A DNA stretch of 64,000 nucleotides from Pedobacter cryophilus (GTDB lineage Bacteria; Bacteroidota; Bacteroidia; Sphingobacteriales; Sphingobacteriaceae): positions 248,001-312,000 of the forward strand of contig NZ_SWBP01000001.1 in the NCBI RefSeq assembly GCF_005116455.1, written 5' to 3'. Below, one piece after another: positions 52,422-61,482 of this stretch (position 1 is the stretch's first letter; each line of letters opens with the position of its first letter). Both the position numbers and the translations under genes were made by a program. The notes under the pieces were generated by a model, which was not told the DNA's origin, did no database searches, and was given only the letters and a program-made list of their open reading frames with translations.

Positions 52422-54485
52422 TTATCTTATCACACTTCCAGCAGGAAATTTATCCTTTGGAGTCGCAAAAGTAAGTTTTCCATCCGAGTTTTCGGCCATT
52501 AAAATCATCCCTTGAGATAAAATGCCTTTTATCTCTCTGGGTTCCAAATTAATTAAAATATTGACTTGCTGTCCAATAATATTTTCAGGTTCAAAAAACT
52601 CGGCTATGCCAGAAACAACTGTTCTATGATCCAACCCTGTGTCTATGGTTAACTTCAATAATTTCTTGGTTTTAGCTACTTTCTCGGCGGCTAAAATAGT
52701 CCCGACTCTAATGTCTAAACTCGCAAAAGATTCAAAACTGATGTTCTCTTTTGCAGGTAAAACCTCTATTTTTTGCTCAATAACCATTTGTTCTTTTTTA
52801 TCTGCTAATTTTTTGATTTGGAAATCCACCACTTCATCTTCTACTTTCTCAAATAATAAAGAAGCCGGGTTTAGCTGATGTCCATCGGCGAAGGTAATTT
52901 CCTCATCGTAAGAATAGCCATCTTTATCTGCGTTAAGCATATAAAACAACTTTTTAGCGCTGTTAGGTAAAAATGCCTGCGTTAACGTTGCCAAATGAGC
53001 AATAATATGCAAGCAATTTTGCAATACTTCTCTGGCTGCCTCTGGGTTTTCTTTATAAACCTTCCAAGGTTCGTTTTCTGTTAAATAACGGTTACCTAAT
53101 CTGGCTACATCCATTATTGCAGAAATGGCATTTCTAAATTTATAGGCATTTAAATTTTGTTCCACTTCATCATAAGCAGTCCCAATTTGATCGTAAATAG
53201 ATTGATCTTTTAAAACCTCTCCACCCAAAACTTTACCATCATAAAATTTGTGCATCAAAATCATCACCCTGTTCACAAAGTTTCCTAAAATAGCTACCAA
53301 CTCATTATTTACCCTAGCTTGGTAATCTTTCCAGGTAAACTCGCTATCGCTAGTTTCGGGCATAATAGAGGTCAAAACGTAACGTAATTCGTCTTGCTTA
53401 TTAGGGAATTCTTCTAAATACTCATGCAACCAAACCGCATGATTTCTAGAAGTAGACAATTTATCGCCTTCTAAATTTAAAAACTCATTAGCGGGCACTT
53501 GTTCTGGTAAAATATAATCTCCGTGTGCCTGCAAAATGGAAGGGAAAGTAATGCAATGGAAAACAATATTATCCTTACCTATAAAATGAATCAAACAGGC
53601 ATTATCGGCTTCATTTTCTTGCTTTTTCCAATACAATTGCCAATCCTTATCATTGTCAATAGCCCATTGTTTTGTGGCAGAAATATAACCAATAGGTGCA
53701 TCTAGCCAAACGTATAATTTCTTTCCTTTTGCTTCTGTTAAAGGCACATCTACACCCCAATCTAAATCTCTGGTCATAGAACGAGGCTGCAAACCCTGCT
53801 TTAACCAAGAACTGCACTGCCCGTAAACGTTGGTTTTCCAAACATCTTTTTTACCTTCTAACAACCATTTTTCTAACCAAGGCTGGTATTTATCTAATGG
53901 CAAATACCAATGTTTAGTAGGTTTAAGAATCGGGTTGTTTCCGCTTAAAGTAGAGCGAGGATTGATTAACTCGGTCGGACTTAATGAAGTACCACACTTT
54001 TCACACTGATCTCCGTAAGCATTATCGTTTCCGCAATTAGGGCAGGTTCCAATAATATACCTATCCGCTAAAAACTGCTGAAATTCTTCGTCAAAATATT
54101 GATCCGAAAATTTCTCTATAAACTCCCCTTTTTCATATAAATTCAAGAAAAACTCTTTCGATAAATCATGATGAATAGGAGAAGAAGTACGGTGGTAAAT
54201 ATCAAAAGCAATCCCAAAATCTTCGAAACTCTTTTTAATTTGAGTATGGTATTGATCTATAATGGCTTGCGGAGTAGTACCCTCCTTTTTTGCCTTAATA
54301 GTAATTGCCGCACCATGCTCATCAGACCCACAAACGTAAACTACGTCTTTCTTTTTTAAGCGTAAGTGTCTTACAAAAATATCGGCAGGTAAATAAGCTC
54401 CAGCTAAATGGCCAATATGTAAAGGTCCGTTTGCGTAAGGCAAAGCCGATGTAATGGTATATCTTTTAAAAATTTTATCCGTCAA
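52422..54485 (-). CDS. metG: methionyl-tRNA synthetase
   Basis: About 687 residues: class I HIGH motif at residues 23-26 (PLHIGH), zinc knuckle CPNCG...CEKCG, KMSKS-like KLSTSRN, anticodon-binding helical domain, and a C-terminal tRNA-binding (Arc1p/EMAP-type) domain SFASLDIRVGTILAAEK. It charges tRNA-Met. The start is TTG 54485 (reading MTDKIFKRYTITSALPYANG); the longer reading from TTG 54518 is rejected because that codon is part of a -7 promoter box. Located 46 bp downstream of tRNA-Arg on the same strand's far side. Confidence 0.95.
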   Translation of the reverse strand: MTDKIFKRYTITSALPYANGPLHIGHLAGAYLPADIFVRHLRLKKKDVVYVCGSDEHGAAITIKAKKEGTTPQAIIDQYHTQIKKSFEDFGIAFDIYHRTSSPIHHDLSKEFFLNLYEKGEFIEKFSDQYFDEEFQQFLADRYIIGTCPNCGNDNAYGDQCEKCGTSLSPTELINPRSTLSGNNPILKPTKHWYLPLDKYQPWLEKWLLEGKKDVWKTNVYGQCSSWLKQGLQPRSMTRDLDWGVDVPLTEAKGKKLYVWLDAPIGYISATKQWAIDNDKDWQLYWKKQENEADNACLIHFIGKDNIVFHCITFPSILQAHGDYILPEQVPANEFLNLEGDKLSTSRNHAVWLHEYLEEFPNKQDELRYVLTSIMPETSDSEFTWKDYQARVNNELVAILGNFVNRVMILMHKFYDGKVLGGEVLKDQSIYDQIGTAYDEVEQNLNAYKFRNAISAIMDVARLGNRYLTENEPWKVYKENPEAAREVLQNCLHIIAHLATLTQAFLPNSAKKLFYMLNADKDGYSYDEEITFADGHQLNPASLLFEKVEDEVVDFQIKKLADKKEQMVIEQKIEVLPAKENISFESFASLDIRVGTILAAEKVAKTKKLLKLTIDTGLDHRTVVSGIAEFFEPENIIGQQVNILINLEPREIKGILSQGMILMAENSDGKLTFATPKDKFPAGSVIR

Positions 54486-54515
54486 AACTGAATTTCTGTT
54501 TGTTTTACTAATTTG

Positions 54516-54523
54516 CAAAGATA
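54516..54523 (-). promoter_or_regulatory. TAnnTTTG -7 box for metG
   Basis: The minus strand reads TATCTTTG 30 nt before TTG 54485. The box contains the TTG codon that would otherwise be taken as the start. Confidence 0.6.
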
Positions 54524-54626
54524 ATTGATATTATGAGAATGGCTCAAGAGAATGAGAAAAGAAAAAATAGAATCTCTTATCAATCAATTTAATGCACAAA
54601 CCAAAAGGTAATATAATTAGTCCTAT

Positions 54627-54728
54627 TAATTTGGGCGTTTTAACACGCTGTCCGCTTTATCTTTTTTTGTCACCCTGAGCGGAGTCGAAGGGCGCTCAAA
54701 AAAAGGATGCCGCTTCCATCGTTAACGC
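54627..54728. repeat. modular ~100-bp repeat, copy B (metG/ldcA gap)
   Basis: Arms at 54627-54661 and 54705-54728 are the reverse complements of those at 34835-34935, while the central hairpin (54669-54697, GTCACCCTGAGCGGAGTCG) has the same orientation as there. Stem bases differ in a compensated way (CCCT/AGGG versus ATTCT/AGAAT). Confidence 0.8.
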
Positions 54729-54753
54729 TTTAAAAAAGAGAAAATATTCAAAA

Positions 54754-55647
54754 ATGATTCAACCACCAGCTTTAAAAAAAGGAGACAAAATAGCCATCAC
54801 ATGTCCTGCAAAATCATTACTAAACCCTATGACAGCAGCCATTCAGCTTTTAGAATCTTGGGGGTTAGAAGTGATTTTGGGAGAAACTGTAGACGCTAAG
54901 TTTCATCAATTTTCTGGCACTGATGAATTAAGAGCCAAGGATATGCAAACGTTTATCAACGATAAGGAGATTAAAGCCATAATAGCTGCCAGAGGCGGAT
55001 ACGGTTGTATTAGAATTGTAGATCAAATTGACTGGACTCCTTTAATTGAAAACCCTAAATGGATTATTGGTTTTAGCGACATTACCGTTTTTCATCTTCA
55101 ACTGCAAAGTTTAGGAATACAAAGTTTACATGCTCAAATGCCCTCAACCATTAAAGAAAGTAGTAAAGAGGGATTAGAAAGTTTAAGAAAAGTTTTATTT
55201 GGAGAAGAATTGGCTTATGAAATTGAAACGTCTAATTTAAATAAACAAGGAATAGCCCAAGGAGAATTAATTGGAGGAAATTTGAGTCTATTGATTGCCA
55301 GTTTAGGATCTAAAACAGATGTAGATTATACCAACAAAACCCTCTTTATTGAAGACGTTGGCGAATATTTATACAGTATTGATAGGATGATGAGGACGCT
55401 TGACAGAGCAGGCAAACTAGCCCAATTAAAAGGTTTAATTGTTGGTGGCTTTACTTCTCTAAAAGATAACGACATCCCTTTTGGCTTTACACATCAAGAA
55501 ATCATAAATGATGTAATTTCAAAATACAATTATCCGGTTTGTTATGATTTCCCTGCAGGACATTTGCCAGATAATAGGGCCTTAATTTTTGGGAGGACCG
55601 TACAATTAGAAATTAATGACCATTGCACAAAAATCACTTATAAATAA
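54754..55647 (+). CDS. LD-carboxypeptidase (peptidase S66 family)
   Basis: 297 residues with GDKIAITCPAKSLL, AARGGYGCIRIVDQIDW and the nucleophile Ser in IGFSDIT, then GGNLSLL and ED(V)GE with the C-terminal His region GHLPDN. It cleaves the terminal D-alanine from murein tetrapeptides during peptidoglycan recycling (LdcA role). No signal peptide, consistent with a cytoplasmic enzyme. The DoxX gene follows 4 bp downstream. Confidence 0.9.
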   Translation: MIQPPALKKGDKIAITCPAKSLLNPMTAAIQLLESWGLEVILGETVDAKFHQFSGTDELRAKDMQTFINDKEIKAIIAARGGYGCIRIVDQIDWTPLIENPKWIIGFSDITVFHLQLQSLGIQSLHAQMPSTIKESSKEGLESLRKVLFGEELAYEIETSNLNKQGIAQGELIGGNLSLLIASLGSKTDVDYTNKTLFIEDVGEYLYSIDRMMRTLDRAGKLAQLKGLIVGGFTSLKDNDIPFGFTHQEIINDVISKYNYPVCYDFPAGHLPDNRALIFGRTVQLEINDHCTKITYK

Positions 55648-55651
55648 AAAT

Positions 55652-56059
55652 ATGGCTTACTTATCAAAAATTAAAAATTACAAAGACCAAGGATTATTGA
55701 TTGCTAGAATTGGACTTGGCGGCATGATGATTTTTCATGGATTACCAAAACTTATGGGTGGTATAGCAAAATGGGAAGCCATTGGTGGCAGTATGCAAAA
55801 TTTGGGAATTACCTTTATGCCTGCATTTTGGGGATTTATGGCCAGTGCTGCCGAAGGTGTTGGTGGTTTACTCATTCTAATAGGCTTACTATTTAGACCA
55901 GCTGCAATACTCATCATCTTCACCATGATAGTTGCTGCAATTCAACATTTATCAGCAGGTGACGGCTTAATGGGCGCCTCTCATGCCATTGAAACCGCTT
56001 TTGCATTCTTTATTCTGTTATTTACTGGTCCGGGGAGATTTAGTTTGGATAAGAAATAA
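55652..56059 (+). CDS. DoxX family membrane protein
   Basis: About 135 residues with four membrane segments and the family pattern LLIARIGLGGMMIFHGLPKL plus AEGVGGLLILIGLLFRPAA. DoxX proteins are small quinone- or redox-associated membrane proteins of mostly unknown role. The start is ATG 55652; a longer reading overlaps the LD-carboxypeptidase gene. A terminator directly overlaps the stop codon. Confidence 0.85.
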   Translation: MAYLSKIKNYKDQGLLIARIGLGGMMIFHGLPKLMGGIAKWEAIGGSMQNLGITFMPAFWGFMASAAEGVGGLLILIGLLFRPAAILIIFTMIVAAIQHLSAGDGLMGASHAIETAFAFFILLFTGPGRFSLDKK

Positions 56060-56087
56060 AAAAGTCTCCCTAATTGGGAGACTTTTT
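56059..56087. terminator. bidirectional terminator between doxX and susD
   Basis: AAAAAGTCTCCC-taatt-GGGAGACTTTTT: perfect 12-bp stem, A run before and T run after, serving the convergent units. Confidence 0.9.
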
Positions 56088-56109
56088 TTAAACTCATTTA
56101 AATATTCGA

Positions 56110-57600
56110 TTAGTTTGGGACAATTAATGTATTTGTTCTTATTTCATTAATTGGAATTGGCCAAATATATGCCTTTTCTGTAGGAGCAACTGCATTTACA
56201 GGTTCTGTCGGGCTAATTTTTCCTGGAATAGTTTGATTTGTTCTTAATAAATCAATTGATCTAAATCCTTCGCCAATTAATTCAATTCTTCTCTCCGTTA
56301 AAATTGTATTAATCAATGCTGCTGGAGTAGCAAGATTAGTAGGGTCAAAGTTATATGTTGCATCTGATCTTTGTCTAACTGCATTTAGTAACGCAATTGC
56401 TCTTAAACTTGGCGTAACAGATGTTCTAGCATTTGCTTCAGCAAGATTTAATAAAACCTCTGCATACCTTATAACAGGAACATAATCTGCAAATGGCGAA
56501 GTTTTATTATACTTTATTAAGTAAGATTGCCCTCCACTTACTGTAATGAAGTTTGTTTTTCTTGCATCCGTAGCAGGCCATAATGGATTATTCAAGATTC
56601 CAGCTGAGGCAGTATTCAAATAATATTCTCCGTTTCCAAATCCAGAACCAGCTTTATTAAAATAATATCCAAGTTGGTTTTGAGTGCCTGGAGGGTTTGC
56701 ATCTGTCATAGGCATAGACATAATGGACTCTACTGTTGTATAATTTGTATATGGAGTAGCCACACTAGCCTGAAGCTGGTGAAGAACTCCTGTAGGGGCT
56801 CTATATGGAGCAACTGCAGGAACCAATTTGTTACCTTCTGTGATCACATCAGCATATCTTCCCATGGTTAAATATACTCTAGTTTTAAGTGCTATTGCGG
56901 TATTTTTATGCGCTCTTGTTGTGTTTAACAATGCTGTTGAATAAGTTGAAGGCAAACCTGGTTCCGCTTCATTTAAATCCAAAAGAATTTGAGTATAAAC
57001 TTGTGCAACAGTACTGCGAACTAAATCATTATTTGCACCGGTAGACTCAGGAAGTAATCTCAAAGGCACACCTAATGAAGCACCATTATCCAACGTAAAA
57101 GGTTTAGCATATAACTGTAATAAACTATAGTAAGTTAAAGCTCTTATTAATTTAGCTTCTCCTCTATAACTTGCTAAAAGAGTAGGGTCTATTTTAGCAG
57201 CATTATCATCTAATCCTTTTAAAAACACATTTACTCTGTTAATAGTTGAATAGGCTGTAGCCCATAGATTATTAACTTCATCTCTGCCAGACTCTACGTT
57301 TAGAGACCACACCGCTTTACCTGTAACAAGGTTATCTAACCTGTTGATAAATTCTTCACCTCGTATATCGTTATAAATTAAATACCTGCCACCATAAAAC
57401 TGACCACTTTTTAATGTAGAGTAAAGTCCATTTATTTGTTGCTCAATTCTAGTAGGAGTATCAAAAGCATTGGCATCTGAGATAGCCGTTTCTGAGACAG
57501 GACTAAGTATTTCTTTATCGCAAGAGGATAATAAAAATAAGGTTGTCAGAGACAGTAAAACTATCTTCTGATTATGTTTTTTAAATATTCTAAATTTCAT
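56110..57600 (-). CDS. SusD/RagB-family outer-membrane nutrient-binding lipoprotein
   Basis: 496 residues. Lipobox LLSSC near residue 28, a helical SusD N-domain with TPR-like repeats (NALYSTLKSG-type, RALTYYSLLQLYAKPF), and the C-terminal signature LNLAEANAR...ERRIELIGEGFRSIDLLR. It forms the lid of the SusC channel and binds an oligosaccharide or peptide. 17 bp downstream of susC. No glycosidase or regulator is adjacent, so the ligand cannot be guessed. Confidence 0.93.
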   Translation of the reverse strand: MKFRIFKKHNQKIVLLSLTTLFLLSSCDKEILSPVSETAISDANAFDTPTRIEQQINGLYSTLKSGQFYGGRYLIYNDIRGEEFINRLDNLVTGKAVWSLNVESGRDEVNNLWATAYSTINRVNVFLKGLDDNAAKIDPTLLASYRGEAKLIRALTYYSLLQLYAKPFTLDNGASLGVPLRLLPESTGANNDLVRSTVAQVYTQILLDLNEAEPGLPSTYSTALLNTTRAHKNTAIALKTRVYLTMGRYADVITEGNKLVPAVAPYRAPTGVLHQLQASVATPYTNYTTVESIMSMPMTDANPPGTQNQLGYYFNKAGSGFGNGEYYLNTASAGILNNPLWPATDARKTNFITVSGGQSYLIKYNKTSPFADYVPVIRYAEVLLNLAEANARTSVTPSLRAIALLNAVRQRSDATYNFDPTNLATPAALINTILTERRIELIGEGFRSIDLLRTNQTIPGKISPTEPVNAVAPTEKAYIWPIPINEIRTNTLIVPN

Positions 57601-57617
57601 CTTAGTAAATTTTAAAG

Positions 57618-60600
57618 TTAAAATCCAACGTTTAAACCAAAAGTAAAAGTCCTTCCTTGTGGCACACTGTTTCTCTCTACTCCTGGAGCTAAGTTAGAAT
57701 TACCATTTGTAGAAGTTTCTGGATCAGAACCAGTATAATTTGTTATCAAAAATGCATTGTTAACAGATGCATAAATTCTAACTGATCCAATTTTTGCTTT
57801 AGTCAATAAATTAGTTGGCAATTTATATCCCAATGTAGCATTAGAAAGTCTTAAAAAGTCTCCGTCTTCAACGTTAGCATCAATTGGGAAAGCAGAGCCA
57901 TTTGAGACGTTATCACCAAAAATAGGTCTTGGAATATCTGTGATTTGTCCTGGTGTAGTCCATCTTCTCAAAACATCAGTCTGGTTGTTCCAAAAACGTT
58001 GATCTCTTAATCCTGCTTGAGAACCATTGTAGATAACATTACCACCACTATAAGTAAATTGTAAACCTAAATCTAACCTTCCGTAAGAAAAGTTATTGTT
58101 AAACCCACCATACCATTTTGGAATTGCGCTTCCTTGAATTTGAGCATCAGCCAAAGTGATAGCAGGAGCAATTGATCCATCCATAAAAGTCCATCTACTT
58201 TGTCCAGTCAAATTAACATGCTGATATTGAACCATTTGACCAGCTTTATTGATGAATATTCTTCTACCGTTATCAGGATTAATACCTGCAGTTTTAACGG
58301 CGTTTATACTTCCAACGGAATAGCCAACTCTTGTAATATTAGCTGTTTCTAAAGATGTAACACCAGCTATGTCGGCGTTACCTGTAGCTAATGATGTAAC
58401 CTCATTTTTAACATTTGTATAATTGATATTTGCATTCCATTTGAACTTTCCTTTTTCTAAAATAGATGCATTAATACCAAGTTCAATTCCTTGATTGTAC
58501 ATTGAACCAATATTTTGTAATATAGTATTTCCAGGAATACCTTTAGATGGGGATTGTGGCGCATCTAAAATTAAACCATCAATGTTGTTTTTGAAATAAG
58601 TGGCTTCAAAAGATATTCTATCGTTTAAAAACCCTAAATCTAAACCAATATTGGTTTGCTTACTAGTTTCCCATTGCAATTCTGTATTTCCTGCTTGCGC
58701 AAATACTAAAGTAGAAGAAGCTCCATAAAGACCCGATCCAAATAAGAAATTTGAACCAAAGTCAGAAGGAAGATTTCCATTACCAACAACTCCATAACTT
58801 CCTTTAATTCTAATTTTAGAAATATTATCAGATAACTTTGAGTTTTTAAAGAATCCTTCTTCTGATATTAACCAACCAGCAGAAACACCACCAAAATTTC
58901 CATATTTTCTACCAGCTGCAAGAGTTGAATTACCATCTCTTCTTAAGTTAGCTGTTACAAAATATTTACCTCCATAGTTATAATTTAATCTAGTAAAAAC
59001 AGCTGCAAAAGCTCTTTGACCAATTGCATTTCCTACTGGAGGCTGGTTAAGTGTATAATTACCTTGATAATCGTTGAAGAAAGGATCAGCTACTTGCTGA
59101 CGTAAGCCACCCCAGTTTCTGGTAGTGAATTCTTGCGCCTCATAACCAACTAAAGCATCAACATTATGTTTTGTGGCAAATGTTTTATTATAATTTAATG
59201 AACTTGACCAATTCCAATTATTCCTATTTCCTAAATAATTTGCTGCTTCTCCTTGAACGGTAAAGCCATCACCATGCACTGGAGATGAAAAAGAAATACT
59301 TTCTGTAGTAATTTTATCAACAGAATAATTAGAAGTTAATGTTAATCCTTTAACTAAGTTAATTGTAGTACCAACAGTTGCTAAAATTCTATTACTTTCG
59401 GAAGTAAAAGTGTTTAAATCAAGAATTGCTGCTGCGTTTGTAAAACCAGATTGACTTAAATTATTACCTTGACCAACTAGGTTAGCACTCGAAATATTAT
59501 AAGATCCATCTGGATTAACTGCATAAACGTTAGGAGCTGTTAGAACAGCTAATCTACCTAATCCAGAAGTGCCAAAAGCTTGACCTGGTAAAGACCCTGT
59601 ATTTGGCGCTTCATTTTTAGAATTGGTTATATTAATGTTTCCTACAAATTTCAACCAATCTGTAACTTTTTGATTTACATTAAATCTAGCCGTGTTCCTT
59701 TTAAAATTGTTCCTTTTGATGAAACCATCTTGATCTGATAAACCTGCTGAAAAATAATAAGTAGTTTTATCAGTAGCGCCAGAAATTGACAGCGAATGAT
59801 TTTGAGAATAGGCTTCTCTGTAAACTTCATCATACCATCTCGTATCTACTATAGAACCATCAGGATTATTGATTGGGAAGAAAAGTGCAGACGCTACTGC
59901 AGGATTAGCTGCATTTCCACCGGAAATCTTCGAATTTAATACGGCTTCGTTTTTATACGCAATATATTCAGAAGCATTTAAAATGTCAGGCAATCTTGTT
60001 GGGTTTGTAATCCCAAACCAACTGTCTAAATTAACTTTAGCTTGGCCTTGCTTACCTTTTTTTGTTGTGATAATTAATACTCCGGCGGCACCTCTTGACC
60101 CATAAATGGACGTTGAAGCAGCATCCTTAAGGATGTCTATTGATTCGATATCTGAAGGATTAATATCTCCTAAAGTATTGTTAGCCGCATTATTTGGAGA
60201 GACATCGCCTGAAACAATAGGAATACCATCTACCACAATTAATGGGAATGAACTTAAAGAAATAGAATTAAAACCTCTTACTCTAATCACAGGTGGATTG
60301 TTTAAAACACCGTTTGGCTGAATAATATTCACTCCGGCGGCTTGTCCTGTTAAACCTTGTCCAAAACTTTGAATTGGCCTATCTTTCAAAACATCACCAG
60401 ATACTTTAGCGCTTGACCCAGTGAATTCATCTCTTTTTTGCGTACCGTAACCAGTTACAACTACCTCAGATAATGCTCTTGAATCAGATTCTAATACAAC
60501 ATTTACAGTGCTCCCTTTAATAATTGCCGTTTTACTTATAAAACCGACATAAGAAAATACTAATTCGCTAGAATTTAAAGGTACTTGTATAGAATACCTT

Positions 60601-60773
60601 CCATCTAAGTTGGTTTGTGTTCCTACCTTATTACCCTTAATAGTAATACTTACTCCTGGCAGTGGTGTACCATCATCTTTTGCTGTGACAGTACCAGTAA
60701 TTGTTCGATCTTGTGCTATTGCGGTAGATGCAATAAACAAAAGCGTGAACAAAATTTGTACAAGTTTTTTCAT
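57618..60773 (-). CDS. SusC/RagA-family TonB-linked outer-membrane transporter
   Basis: 1051 residues: signal peptide, N-terminal carboxypeptidase-regulatory-like domain (ITGTVTAKDDGTPLPGVSITIKG), TonB box/plug (EVVVTGYGTQKRDEFTGS, VDGIPI, ILKDAASTSIYGSRGAAGVL), and a large beta barrel ending in FTFGLNVGF. It imports ligands captured by SusD using TonB energy. The regulatory domain plus plug order is the standard Bacteroidetes design. Its promoter must lie in 60774-61115. Confidence 0.95.
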   Translation of the reverse strand: MKKLVQILFTLLFIASTAIAQDRTITGTVTAKDDGTPLPGVSITIKGNKVGTQTNLDGRYSIQVPLNSSELVFSYVGFISKTAIIKGSTVNVVLESDSRALSEVVVTGYGTQKRDEFTGSSAKVSGDVLKDRPIQSFGQGLTGQAAGVNIIQPNGVLNNPPVIRVRGFNSISLSSFPLIVVDGIPIVSGDVSPNNAANNTLGDINPSDIESIDILKDAASTSIYGSRGAAGVLIITTKKGKQGQAKVNLDSWFGITNPTRLPDILNASEYIAYKNEAVLNSKISGGNAANPAVASALFFPINNPDGSIVDTRWYDEVYREAYSQNHSLSISGATDKTTYYFSAGLSDQDGFIKRNNFKRNTARFNVNQKVTDWLKFVGNINITNSKNEAPNTGSLPGQAFGTSGLGRLAVLTAPNVYAVNPDGSYNISSANLVGQGNNLSQSGFTNAAAILDLNTFTSESNRILATVGTTINLVKGLTLTSNYSVDKITTESISFSSPVHGDGFTVQGEAANYLGNRNNWNWSSSLNYNKTFATKHNVDALVGYEAQEFTTRNWGGLRQQVADPFFNDYQGNYTLNQPPVGNAIGQRAFAAVFTRLNYNYGGKYFVTANLRRDGNSTLAAGRKYGNFGGVSAGWLISEEGFFKNSKLSDNISKIRIKGSYGVVGNGNLPSDFGSNFLFGSGLYGASSTLVFAQAGNTELQWETSKQTNIGLDLGFLNDRISFEATYFKNNIDGLILDAPQSPSKGIPGNTILQNIGSMYNQGIELGINASILEKGKFKWNANINYTNVKNEVTSLATGNADIAGVTSLETANITRVGYSVGSINAVKTAGINPDNGRRIFINKAGQMVQYQHVNLTGQSRWTFMDGSIAPAITLADAQIQGSAIPKWYGGFNNNFSYGRLDLGLQFTYSGGNVIYNGSQAGLRDQRFWNNQTDVLRRWTTPGQITDIPRPIFGDNVSNGSAFPIDANVEDGDFLRLSNATLGYKLPTNLLTKAKIGSVRIYASVNNAFLITNYTGSDPETSTNGNSNLAPGVERNSVPQGRTFTFGLNVGF

Positions 60774-61115
60774 ACAATTCTAATTAATGTTAGTTAGTTA
60801 TTAGTGTTAATTAATTTTAAATATACCGTAACAAAATTGTTAAGTACAAGCAATTATTTAACAATTTTTAACACTAAAAATCAATGATCTGATTTTCAAT
60901 ACTTTAGTTTTTTATTGTAAATAATTATGATACTAATATTAAAAAATGTCTATTAATTAATATTTGCTAAAAAAGACGCCCTAAGCATCCTGTATTTTAT
61001 ATTTATTGTAATTAAAACATGACTGATTAACAATCAGCTCACATTAAAATCAACATTAAAATTTTTTTAGTACTTTGTATTGCATAATACTAAATAAAAC
61101 ATATATCTTTGTATT
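60774..61115. promoter_or_regulatory. divergent regulatory region: susC and padR promoters
   Basis: AT-rich gap of 342 bp. TATCTTTG at 61104-61111 is a -7 box for padR with TTG at 61080 (21-nt spacing). A perfect inverted repeat GTATT-gcat-AATAC at 61077-61090 covers the -33 region and is a candidate PadR operator (autorepression). No clear box for susC was found. Confidence 0.5.
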
Positions 61116-61478
61116 ATGATAATAGATAATACACAAACTCAAATGAGGAAAGGTATTTTAGAATACTGCATCCTCTCCATAATTTCTAGAGGAGAGACTT
61201 ACGCCTCAGATATTATAGAAGAATTGAGGGTGGCTAAACTTCTAGTTGTAGAAGGTACGTTATACCCTCTTCTTACCCGCTTAAAAAATAATGGTCTCTT
61301 AAATTATAATTGGCAAGAATCTACATCGGGGCCACCCAGAAAATACTACCAACTTTCTGATGCCGGTAAAGAAATACTTCACCAATTAGATCAAACTTGG
61401 TTTGATTTAGCTTATGCTGTACAAACCAGCATTAAAGACAGAGTTATAAATATCAACACCAATCCTATTAAACCTTAA
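61116..61478 (+). CDS. PadR-family transcriptional regulator
   Basis: 120 residues of a winged helix: MRKGILEYCILSIISRGETYASDIIEEL, VEGTLYPLLTRLKNNGLL, GPPRKYYQLSDAGK. Typical PadR regulators repress their own operon and respond to membrane or small-molecule stress. ATG 61116 lies only 4 nt past the -7 box, so either the mRNA is leaderless or translation begins at ATG 61143. The PspC-domain gene follows 4 bp downstream. Confidence 0.9.
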   Translation: MIIDNTQTQMRKGILEYCILSIISRGETYASDIIEELRVAKLLVVEGTLYPLLTRLKNNGLLNYNWQESTSGPPRKYYQLSDAGKEILHQLDQTWFDLAYAVQTSIKDRVININTNPIKP

Positions 61479-61482
61479 CATC

